Shown one piece after another: positions 40,344-50,813 of a stretch of 64,000 nucleotides of DNA. The translations under genes were made by a program, and so were the position numbers. The stretch is from the NCBI GenBank assembly GCA_003640385.1, contig RCAB01000367.1, forward strand, positions 1 to 64,000, in the 5' to 3' direction. Below the pieces are notes generated by a model that was not told where the DNA came from, made no database searches, and saw only the letters and a program-made list of their open reading frames with translations. This DNA comes from Setaria digitata. Lineage: Eukaryota > Nematoda > Chromadorea > Rhabditida > Setariidae. Position 1 is the stretch's first letter; every line of letters begins with the position of its first letter.

Positions 40344-40380
<37 letters not shown>

Positions 40381-43300
40381 AATAGTGATTAAAAATTAAA
40401 AACTCTGAATTTATGTTGGTGGCAGTTGCTGCTAAATCAGAGTTAATATTTGTTGAGAATCAATTAAATTAAAGCTGATATTAGTTACTAGAAAAATGAA
40501 AAAGTATTTTCGATTTTTTTCTTCCACTAGTAGGAAATTTGCATAAAATGCATGAAATCATTCAAATTATTCTTTATTATTGCCTCTTTTAAAATCGTCG
40601 TAAATTGGAAGAAATTAATAAAAATTACTGATTACAGTTCATAAATGCACATGTTAATTCCTTATTTCATGAAATAATTCGACTTAAATTTGGAATTATT
40701 TTTAACAAAGCCAGAGATAAAATTAAAATATATACTAGCAATAGATTATCATTGTAATTCTAGTATTCCTGATGCGATAATGTGATTAAGAATGATAATC
40801 TTTCAGTCTTTATCTTGTTGATATGCTGCTATCTTTTGCAAAAAGCCCTTTATAAAAAACATTTCTCGCTAATCCTATTATTGATGCATTTTAAAAAAGT
40901 TTTGAAATAATCACTTAAAATTTGCAATATTTCTCAAAAAAAAAGGGAGAAAAACAACTGCGCTTATCAATGTTCAATCACTATTAATATTTTTACCTGA
41001 CTGAAATAACATTGTTAAGCATTAGTTTCAAAAATAAACAAATAAATTGCAATTATAATCTTATGATTGATAATTAATTCATTTATATTTTCAGCATATT
41101 TCTCAATCAATTCGCTTTAAAATATATCCAGCAGCTTCAAACTATTGTTCTAACTAATGATAAAGTCAGTTATCAGTATATATATGTACATATATATATA
41201 TATATATAAAGCGATTTGATTTTTTTTTTCATTTTAAATATATATATATACTTTATTCAGATACTTCGTTATTTACATAGCTATAAAAATATCTGAATAA
41301 AGTTTGAAAACGAAAAAAAATATAAATAAAATTTTAGTCGTAATTATTTTAATATTATCTATAATTGTTCTTGCTGTAATAAATTACGCACGAAATTAAA
41401 AAACTTAATCTCTCGCAAAATATTTAGTAAAACATTTAACGCCTGAATTATATCACTGAAATTGAATATTTACATTTAATTCGGAAATTTCTGAAATATT
41501 CATGCTAAAATTTATCTTGTCTGCTTTTCCCACATTTTTCTGAGCCAGAAGGAAGAAGAAAAAAGATGAATGAATTTTTTTGTTTCATCAAATTAAATGG
41601 ATGGTTGTTTACTATTTTAAGCTTGTCAAGCGTTAATTATTAATGTGTGATAGTAGGCTTCACTGGCTTCCATTGTATTTTGATATAAAACAGTTCACAA
41701 ATTCTGCAAATTAGGGACCAATCCAAGCAAGAATAAATCGCTGAACAGCAGCTTAATTGAGAGAAAATAATTCGAAAAATAGATAAAATCGTTATCATCA
41801 TAGTATTCTGATTGTGTTTATAGCGTTGCTTACAGAATCCTTCTGTTCGTTAAAATCATCAGGAAGCAGAAAAAATGCAGAAGAAAATCGATGTCATCAT
41901 CATTATCGTAGTATTCTGAATTGTTTACACCGTTGCTTACAGAATCCAGAATGCTCTCATTAAGTGCTTATTTAAAAGAAGCTAAGCCGTCTATTTCAAT
42001 CTATGCATACATTATTGGCCATCCTTTTGGCCACAATTTGGTCGCTTTGTCCATCACAATAATTATCATGAATACCTTAATGACAATGCTAATAAAATAC
42101 ACATACATGAGCGGTTAGACATTTTGCAATAATAATGAATATGGCTTCAAAGTTAAATCGTTTTTTTTTTGTTCGTTTCAGTAAACAAAAGTTTATAAAA
42201 CAAATATCGCTTATTTACTTTTTTAAAAGAAAAAAGAAAAATTGTTGAAGTTACAGTTACAAATAGTTATATTTTATTATTATTTGATGGGACTGAGTAA
42301 AATGGTACCAATTAATAAAATTTCTTTTCTTCTATTGATTCGTATTTTATATCACTCTGATTTTTCACAAATAGATATCAAAAGAGAGGAGAATTACGTT
42401 TTGAAGATTATTATACGAACTTTTTCTTAATATGCTCAGAAAATTAATTGTTCCCCATATTATTATTAAAATTATCATTTATCAAGATTATCATGGAGTT
42501 TTGTCTCAGTGCATAATTACTAATATGCAGCTAGTGAAAATTGTTCATAATTAGAATTATTCGCACCATTTTGGTTGATAATGAAATTATTTGTTTGTAT
42601 CGAATTAAATTATCATTTACTAAAATTATAAAATTTCATTTTGTTCAATTAAATGCATTTAATTTAAATGTCAAATGTGCAGTTAAATGTGTTGTTAATT
42701 TAGTTAAATATATGGATTGAATTAAAATATCCAATTTATTTAAGCGATTAGTTAGATGTATGGCATTAAATGAAAACTATCATCAATTAAAAATTTCAAC
42801 ATGGCTGAATCATCACGAAAAGTCGTGTAGTTGATAAGAATGATAAGTTATAATGTGACAATCATTATCACCAAATGTCACTGCTGCATCAATTTGTCGT
42901 AGATAACACTCGAATATAAATTAAATCTTATTTATCAAAAATCAATGATCAAAATGTTAGGATGATTTATAACTGACAAATTATTTACTCGAATAATCGG
43001 ATGAGGTGATATGATAAATGATTTGATATGTAATGATTATAAAGATATTTCATTTATTTTGTAACTTATTCAGCGCTATCAATTGGAGGCGATGGAGAAA
43101 AAAAAAAAAAAAAAAAAAAAGAAAAATAAGTGAAACAAAAAGTACGAAAATCATAAACTTTTCATCACTGATGAAACGATCCACGACCTTCAATGATTTA
43201 AAAGTATTAACTAGACCTTTTTTCATCCAATCATTTTTGAATTTGTCTATTGCAATTGCATTAATGAAGAAATATAAAATTGCTGCAGTTTTAAAACATT

Positions 43301-43672
43301 TGATTTGCAACTTGAAAAAAAGAAAAAAGAAAGAAAGAGAAACAAGTAAATTCATTTATAATTGTATAAAATAACAAATGTTTATAAAAGTTCAAAAAAA
43401 AGTTTTAACAAAATGAAAAAATTACTTTTTATAATCAATTTTAAAAATGGAAGCAAATTAAATTTTTGCTAAAGAAATTATGCGGTTTTCTTTCCTTCTA
43501 ACTTTCCTTTTTTTTTTTAAATTTTTCTTTTTTTTTATAATTTTTTATAATCTCATTCTTTTTCCACTTCGCCGTTTCCGTTGATTTTGACGGGTTTTAA
43601 AAAAATTTGACTTGAGCTTGGAAAATTTTCAGCACAAAGTCTTATTAAATAATAACAATAACAATAATAATG

Positions 43673-43714
<42 letters not shown>

Positions 43715-44034
43715 GTTATTATTATTAGTTATATTATTATTAATATTTGTATTATTATTAGTTTTATTATCGTTATTTTAGCATAATTGTAGTCATAATC
43801 ATTATTGTTATTACTATTATCATCATTATCATTATTATTTAAACTTATATATCAGTACATAGTCTCTTTCTATTGAGATTACTGTTCATTTCAATTAACT
43901 TTTTGATATCAGCTTTGTCAATTCCGGTGTAAATGAAGAATATGATATCCCCAAAAAAGGAAAAATTCAATTCCTGGAAAGTATTATTTTTCAGTAATTT
44001 TCCTCATTTCAGGAATACAATAACTTCATCTTCC

Positions 44035-44072
<38 letters not shown>

Positions 44073-44133
44073 GATGCTTCTTCATTCAGCTTATCATATG
44101 CTACTATCATTACTTCCCCTCTCCCTCTCGTGC
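39942..44133. other. Upstream region of the zinc transporter
   Basis: Contains a CT-rich tract (39968-40035), a perfect 24-bp palindrome at 40297-40320, an AT tract (40347-40376), an imperfect 56/64-bp duplication (41785-41840 and 41884-41947) and AAT/ATT tracts at 43655-43860 that are inverted relative to each other. Open frames at 41921-42118 and 43033-43374 have no recognisable domains. Confidence 0.5.
43655..43860. repeat. AAT ... ATT inverted triplet tracts
   Basis: About 55 bp of AAT units followed by 130 bp of degenerate ATT units, able to fold back on each other, 0.4-0.6 kb upstream of the zinc transporter start. Confidence 0.75.
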
Positions 44134-44155
44134 ACTGATAACAGCTCACTGATAA
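44134..44155 (+). promoter_or_regulatory. Paired ACTGATAA (GATA-type) sites upstream of the zinc transporter
   Basis: ACTGATAA occurs at 44134-44141 and again at 44148-44155, same orientation, 14 bp apart, both inside CACTGATAACA, 113-134 bp before the ATG. In C. elegans, extended TGATAA sites are bound by intestinal GATA factors such as ELT-2, and zinc-responsive genes there depend on such sites. Function here is inferred. Confidence 0.45.
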
Positions 44156-44267
44156 CATTAAACAGTCCTCCTTAACAAAACTAAAAACTAATTTGCCCGT
44201 TGCATCTTATTGTATATGTGTCTTCCTTTTATAACGCTCTGCCTTATTCTCTTCATATTGTAACAAA

Positions 44268-44317
44268 ATGAGTCAAGCTCCAATGAATGATGCAATTTCA
44301 AGTCTTACTGAAAATAA
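44268..44317 (+). CDS. Zinc transporter exon 1 (start)
   Basis: 50 nt from ATG (AACAAAATGAG context) to an AATAA|GTAAG donor, phase 2. It encodes MSQAPMNDAISSLTEN. A second in-frame Met at codon 6 could also serve. Confidence 0.75.
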
Positions 44318-47300
44318 GTAAGATATTTTAATTTCTGCAAAATGCCAATCAATTATTTATACTAAAATATCATTTATTTAAATTTACAAAAATTATTAAT
44401 TATTTTTCTCTTTTATTACCAATATTTTAGACTTGAAATATTTTTCAAACATGTTTTATGCAGTAGCGGTAGTGAAACTTTTTGTATAAAAATTATTTCT
44501 TACTTCATCATTATTTGATCGACTAATTGAAAAAAAAAAAAAAAAAAGTAGATTGGAATTTATTAATTCATCTGTAATACTTTCAATTTACTCCGTTATT
44601 TAATTAACTGACAAGAATTTAGAGAAATTATTTATTGTTAAAAAAATTGCAATTTTTAATTAACTGATAATTAGCGAAATAGTTCAATTTACTCGGAAAA
44701 TTTGAAGTTATTTAATTGAGCAAATAAAAGTTATAATTATTTTCACTCATTAATGAAAATTGAAATTTGTTTAATCTTCTTTTTTCTACATTTTTTTTTT
44801 TTTTGAGTTTTCAGTTATCAAATTCCAAATTACGGGTCAACAGCAAATTTGATCGAGGAATTTCACTGTCACAGCGATGTGGAAGAAAAGCCAACAACAA
44901 CAGATCGACGAGCCATACGAATCCTTTGGACTTCCGCTATCATTTGCTTAATTTTTATCATTTCTGAAGTTATTGGTGGCTATTTAGCTCAATCACTTGC
45001 AATTATCACTGATGCTGCTCATCTGGTTGGGAAAATAATATTTTAAATTTTTTGAAATTCACACGAAAAAAATAGGATGATAAATTTAACAAATTTTCTT
45101 CCTTCTTTTGTCCTTTTTTTTTTCTTTTTTTTTTTTCTTGATATTAAACTTCAGACGATAATATTTGAAAAATTTTTTTGCTATCAGCACTACTCGAATT
45201 TTAGCATTCATGAAAAAAAAGTTCATGTTTTTGCTATAAACGCTTCTTATCACTGATGCTATCATATCATATTTGATATGATATATTATAAAATTCTTTT
45301 TTTTTTTTGAACTTATTATAATTTGTTTTTGTTTCGAATTGAACAACTAATAAGCACTACTCAAATTCTTTTTTTTTTTTTTAAGTTTTAGTAAATATAA
45401 TAAGCTACAGTTTAGATTTAAATCTAAAAAAAAAAAAAAGAAAATTTCAGTTAACTGATTTTGCCGGTATGTTGGTATCACTATTTGCATTGTACATGTC
45501 CAGAAGACCGGCATCACAGCGAATGAGTTTCGGATGGCATCGAGCCGGTAGATAACTTTTTCCAGAAATGTACTGATAAACTAATTAATATAAAGACAAA
45601 ATAATTTTTTTTTCAAGACAATTTGAAGCTCAATTTAATTCAGTCAGTTTCTTTTCTTTTTTTTTTGATTTTAATTAAATCTTATCTATATTTTTTTTCC
45701 TTTTTTTTTTACATTTATAACATTATGGTTTGAGCATTTTTAGAAAACATTTGAGTAGTAATTTCTAAATTTTGTAATAAATTTCATTAAATTATCACAG
45801 AAAAAATAATAAATTTCATTAAATTATCACAGAAAAAAAAAAATTATTTTGGTCAATTTTCAGTAGAGGATAATTAGACTGAATTTCAAATATGTTGACT
45901 AAACTATTTCCTCTAATTTTTCATGGAATAATTTCAAAGAACATGAAGAAAAAGAAAATAGAAAATTTAGACAGCATTACCGGTCGAAAAAATTTTCGTA
46001 TAACATTTTGTTTTCTCGTTTCTAATATTTGAAAGGCATTATTTTCCGGAAAACTATGAAGCATTTCGTTTTAATCTTATCTTAGTCTGGATAAAGATAT
46101 GAAAATTCTTTCATAATTTGTACTCTGTCAATACTTTCATATGTCAGTCAATCAATTATCGCAATCCAACAGAATTTATCAAAATTCCATGCAAAAAATT
46201 TTCCAATTTTTGATAATTAAAAAATTATTAACATAATTCAGAAGTAATGGGTGCATTTGTATCTGTCTTCATGATCTGGATTATCACCGGTGTATTAGTA
46301 TATATGGCCATCGATCGGATCACTCGTAATTCTTATCATATTGATGCTTCAATCATGGCAATTACTGCAGCACTTGGAGTTTTTGTCAATCTCATGTGAA
46401 AATTTTAATTTTATCCTTTCTTTCAATGTTAAAAAAAAAAAAGAAATAGTCAAAAATATTTAATTTAAATTTTGCAATTAACTAGTGTAATAATTCCAGT
46501 ATACTGTGTGTTAAAAAGAAGAAAAAAAAACTACTAATTCATCAACTTTATGTATTATTGCTTTTTTTTTCCACAAATATTTTAGATTTTTTCCTTTTTT
46601 TTTTTTTCTTTTTGCAAATGTAGCACTTTTATTTATTATTAGTATTTTTTTCTCTCTCAGTATATTAATTAGAATTTTCACTGTTGAAATGAAATAAAAT
46701 TAAAAATGAGAATGAAATAAGAGAATGAAATTTTTAATCGAATGAAATTTTAGCATGGCAGGATTACTTTATTTTGGTGGACATACGCATTCTCATAATG
46801 GTGGTGGTGGCCATCATATGCATTTGTCACATTCGTATTCAAATTCAAATTCAAATTCGAATAGTAATAACAGTAATAATACAAATATTAATGTACGAGC
46901 TGCAATGATTCACGTTATTGGTGATTTATTACAAAGTATTGGTGTGTTAATTGCAGCTTTATTCATTTTTTACAACGTAAGTTGAGAAAAAGAAAAACTT
47001 TTTTTTCTTTTATATTTATATATATGTTTGAAAATTTTTAAACTTAATTAAATTAGCAAAATTAAATAATGTGTGATATCAAATTGACATCTATTTATTT
47101 ATAATTTGCATGGTAATATTTGCTTTAAAGAAGAGAGAGAAAATGAGCAATAACAAAATAGCAATTATTTTTTATTATTAGCAGCAATTATTTATTGAAT
47201 TTATACTTTTTAATTTTGTAGCTTTTTAAAAAAATCATCAATTATTTTTTTTTTTTCATTGCTTTTTTGTTGTCCATGGAAAGGAAGAGTAAAAAAAAAA

Positions 47301-48293
47301 AAGAAAAAAAAAAAGAATTAGCATAAATTTTCTTTTCTTTTTAATTGAAAGAAATTCAAAAATTAAAACAAATTTCCATATGCTTAAATATAAAACTACA
47401 AAATATTCATATTTTCTTCGTCTTTTTAAAAGAACGACTAGGAGGGAGTTATGGTTTAAATTTTAAGAATTTTTTTTTTTTTTCTAACTTTTTGTGTTTT
47501 TTATTTTTCAGGAATCATGGTCTATAGCAGATCCTATTTGTACATTAATTTTTTCAATCATTGTTTTGTGTACAACAATATACATTGTTCGTGATGCAAT
47601 GGTCGTATTACTTGAAGGTAAATTAAAAAGTCACAATTTTTATTTTCATAAGCTTTTTATTTATTTATTGACACTATTGAGTTGTTAATTGGAAGATATA
47701 TTTTAAGGTTTTTTCATATTAAAATTAATTTCATCAAAAAAGAGCACACAAATTTACTCAGCTAACATTTCAATTTAAATCCCATAAATCTATTCATTCA
47801 ATTACAATTAATTCTACTTAGATTTCGTGGTTCGGATTAACTAATATTTTATTTACATTTCATAAATCTACCATATCGAGTAACCCATGAACATAAATAT
47901 TTCGAACTTCTGCATATACTGTATAACAGCATTCTCTCATACGGTACAAATATACTGTTGAGAAAAAACTATAAGTAAAAAAAAAAAAAAGAAAATAACT
48001 GCATTATCATATCAGGTTCACCATCAAGTATCAATTTTCGTACTGTATTCGATTCATTGGAACGTATTGATGGCGTCCAAAAAGTTCACAATTTACGAAT
48101 TTGGTCATTAACGCTTGATAAAATAGCAATAAGTGTGCACTTAGAAGTTACACCAAGCGCAAATGCTCAATGGATTTTAAAGAAAACTACGCAAATGCTA
48201 CGAGATCAGTATAATGTTGTCGAGAGTACGGTACAAATTGAGGGTTATAGTCCCGAGAAGCAAGATTGTAATCGATGTATACCACCTTTGTAA
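44268..48293 (+). CDS. CDF-family zinc transporter (ZnT2/3/8-like), 7 exons, 372 aa
   Basis: Zinc/proton antiporter of the SLC30 family that moves cytosolic zinc into vesicles or out of the cell. Exons: 44268-44317, 44815-45025, 45451-45547, 46242-46395, 46754-46976, 47512-47617, 48016-48293; all GT-AG and phases close to 372 residues, the size of vertebrate ZnT2. A short cytosolic N-terminus has an HCH motif at 34-36. Six membrane segments follow: about 53-75, 78-104, 121-143, 155-178, 219-243 and 251-275. Zinc-site residues are H86/D90 (TM2, HLLTD) and H224/D228 (TM5, HVIGD), the HxxxD pattern of zinc-selective members. The TM4-TM5 loop has His residues (181-197) and a Ser-Asn repeat. The C-terminal domain (281-372) has the usual VHNLRIW strand. 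C. elegans CDF-2 and TTM-1 are the relatives I would compare first. Paired GATA-type sites lie upstream. Confidence 0.93.
44815..45025 (+). CDS. Zinc transporter exon 2 (N-terminus, TM1, start of TM2)
   Basis: 211 nt, phase 2 to 0, acceptor GTTTTCAG, weak donor CTG|GTTGGG. It encodes the HCHSD motif, TM1 and SLAIITDAAHL. The donor is fixed by the family motif DAAHLLTDF continuing in exon 3. Confidence 0.9.
45451..45547 (+). CDS. Zinc transporter exon 3 (TM2)
   Basis: 97 nt, phase 0 to 1. It encodes LTDFAGMLVSLFALYMSRRP...MSFGWHRA, carrying D90 of the zinc site and the family-typical FGWHRAE turn. Confidence 0.92.
45775..45838. repeat. Perfect 32-bp tandem duplication in zinc transporter intron 3
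   Basis: The 32-bp unit beginning TAATAAATTTCATTAAATTA occurs twice head to tail with no mismatch, so it is recent or recently homogenised. Confidence 0.85.
46242..46395 (+). CDS. Zinc transporter exon 4 (TM3-TM4)
   Basis: 154 nt, phase 1 to 2, donor CTCAT|GTGAAA. It encodes VMGAFVSVFMIWIITGVLVY... and ASIMAITAALGVFVNL. Confidence 0.92.
46754..46976 (+). CDS. Zinc transporter exon 5 (His loop and TM5)
   Basis: 223 nt, phase 2 to 0. It encodes GGHTHSHNGGGGHHMHLSH, a (Ser-Asn)n run from a TCAAAT-type hexanucleotide repeat, and TM5 with HVIGD. The ATG at 46755 is internal, not a start. Confidence 0.93.
47512..47617 (+). CDS. Zinc transporter exon 6 (TM6)
   Basis: 106 nt, phase 0 to 1. It encodes ESWSIADPICTLIFSIIVLC...LLEG, the family's last membrane segment. 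Confidence 0.92.
48016..48293 (+). CDS. Zinc transporter exon 7 (cytosolic C-terminal domain, stop)
   Basis: 278 nt, phase 1, ending TAA at 48291-48293. It encodes the ferredoxin-like C-terminal domain (VHNLRIWSLTLDKIAISVHL) and a Cys-containing tail CNRCIPPL. Confidence 0.92.
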
Positions 48294-50562
48294 GCATCAA
48301 ACATTTTGGTTTTCATAATTTTTTTTTCAATACTTTATTATAATTAAATTTTAAAATTTAAAATTATAAAACACTTAATTAAATGGCAGTAAAAAAAAAA
48401 GAAAATTTCATATGACGATAAAAATTTGAAAATCAACATTCGGTCCTTGCAGATAATAATTATTGTAATTTTTTTCATAGTCATAAGATTTATTTTAAGC
48501 CAAAAATTCAAATGACTTTTATCATCAACAACATAAAATACAATCACTCAATTTTACTGAAAAAAAAAAAAAAAAAAAAGAAAGAAAAAAAAGGCCTGCA
48601 TAAATTTTTTGAAGAAACAAATTTTAAAAACAAAAATTTTCGGAATTTTTACCACAGCGCGAACTTATCAATTAAATAAGCCGTTTAATTAATATCAGAG
48701 TGAAAATTCGTAGCTGGGGAATTATTAAACAGTAGCATTTACTTTTTTTATATGACCCAATTTATCCGAAATTTGATATTTATGTTATTATAAATAGAAT
48801 ATTAAATGCGCAGTAATTTTTGTTGTTTTACGATATGCGATAAATAGTATATATTATTATGATATTACAGTAAAGTTTATCAGCATTTCATAAGAAAATA
48901 TATCCGATATGGTCCATCTATAAGATGATAATTTGGTATACTTAATTCAGATAATAATATTATGATATAATTCAGCTAAATGATAATACTACGATAATTT
49001 TTATCTCTAAGATGACATGACAAGCAAATATAATTAAATGACGAGATACTATAATGGATTTCCCCTGTAATTATCTAACGATATTTTTTGATACCATGAT
49101 AAACTTATGATATAGTTTATCCGGATGATGATACTGACATATGGCTTGCTTCTGTGTTAATATCATGATACACTTGATATTGAGATTTATGCCTGATAGA
49201 ATGATAATTCAGATGTCGATGCTTAAGCAATTCTGTATTAAGAAAAAACAGTAAAAAATCATAAATTTGTGTTTGGAACAACTATAGCAGCTTACGAAAG
49301 AGGGATGGATTCTTGATTATCATGAATTAATTGTAATTAAAAATCTTAAAAGTGATAATTCTTGTTTGCTGTTAACTCAGCTTTTTTTTTCGCTTCATAC
49401 AAAATGGATCACGCTGATAAGATATCATTCATATGCAAGCTAATTGGCATAAATTTTCTTTAAACTTTTCAGAATAAAATTTGTTCACTGTCACGATGTT
49501 GCAGAACAGCGAAACTTGAATATTATTGCTTTGTTTATTTAGAAACAAAAAAAAAAAAACAATTAAGAGCATGAGTGAAAAAAAATTCTAAACTTCGCGG
49601 AAAAATCCGATACGAATAATAATTAACTTTAATATCAAATAAATAGAACAAGAAAAATGTAAGACAAAATAACTAACAATGTAAAAGTTTCCGTAACATG
49701 AATTTTTGCCCCTTTTTTATTTTTTCAATTTTTCAGTTAAAATAGCAATATTTATAAAAATTGTATATCAAACTGTAACTTCAGAAGAAATCTTTGGATT
49801 ACTAAAGATGTAGCAAAAAAAAAAAAAAAAAAAATTTGTAGAGAAAATAACCTATCAACAGTAGACTTTTAAATTACTAATTAAAATTGACAAAAAAAAT
49901 TTTATAAACAATTGACAAGATTAGCAATGATACAAAGCAATGATAAATATAACACATAAAGTATTATATTATAATCAAATTACAATCATTGTTTTTCAGC
50001 AAGAGAAATGAGCACATTGTTATAAGGCATTTTAATTATTATTGGAAATTATCTTCATTTTCAAATTTTTAGCATTTTGTGCTCAAAGTGAAAAATTTAA
50101 TTTAATCAGCTGCGCTAAATTTGAGGAAAATTTAAATTTTAATAGCTTAAATAGATAGTTAAGCATCTAGCATTCACTCTTAAATGATCACAGTGGATGG
50201 TATGATATTATCACATCCGGCAATACGCCGATTTAGAATTCAGGAATATTATTAGCATTTTCAAATGTAAAAAGAAATGAATTTAAAAAACATTTCGAGA
50301 ATAATCGAAAAATTTTCCAACTTATCAATTCTACACCTGGTATATGCTTGTATTCTTCAAGTAACATCTTGCAATAATAAGCAACAAATAACGCATAATG
50401 ATTCCTAATGCTTCAATCAACAACAATAAAAGTAAAATAAACACATTTAATGGCAGGCAATTATGATGAAATTGAAAAAAAAATATACAAAACAGGCAAA
50501 TAATTTAAGTATAATAATTTTTGAAAACGAAAATTTGCTTTCTAGAGTAATTTTAAACTAAA
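48294..50562. other. Convergent 3' spacer between zinc transporter and LRCH gene
   Basis: Both neighbouring genes end toward this 2.3 kb spacer. It is AT-rich, with a block at 48880-49210 rich in GATAAT/ATTATC units. No open frame of interest. It presumably contains the transporter's 3' UTR; no AATAAA lies close to its stop. Confidence 0.5.
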
Positions 50563-50580
50563 TTTATTGAAAATTTTATT
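50563..50580 (-). terminator. Tandem poly(A) signals of the LRCH gene
   Basis: AATAAA on the minus strand at 50580-50575 and 50568-50563, 36-53 nt after the LRCH stop codon, a usual distance for a nematode cleavage signal. Confidence 0.5.
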
Positions 50581-50615
50581 AATAAATGAAAAAATAAAAA
50601 TAAAAAAATTAAAAA

Positions 50616-50813
50616 TTAAACATTAGTTTGAGTACGACCATCAATAGCTGTTGCTGTTGCTGTTGTTGTTGTTGTTGTTCTCGTTTTTGTTGTTGATCGT
50701 TGTTGATTTCGGCTATTAATTGGCAAGCTAAATTTATTGAGGGCCAAAATCGTTTTTGCTAACATTGGAAGATTTCGTCGTTCCAAAATATCAGCAGAAC
50801 TGCATATTGAATT
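50616..50813 (-). CDS. LRCH: LRCH terminal exon
   Basis: 198 nt after a TTTTTCAG acceptor across a 4.3 kb intron, phase 0. It encodes NSICSSADILERRNLPMLAK... (end of the CH domain) then a Gln/Arg/Thr-rich tail ending GRTQTNV and a stop. Confidence 0.87.
   Translation of the reverse strand, partial: NSICSSADILERRNLPMLAKTILALNKFSLPINSRNQQRSTTKTRTTTTTTATATAIDGRTQTNV

Noticed and set aside
41921..42118. 65-codon plus-strand ORF with a hydrophobic stretch
   Set aside because: Begins in a locally duplicated segment, has no recognisable domain and no splice context.
43933..44175. 80-codon ORF just upstream of the zinc transporter
   Set aside because: Contains a poly-Phe run from a T tract and overlaps the putative GATA-site promoter; out of phase with exon 1.
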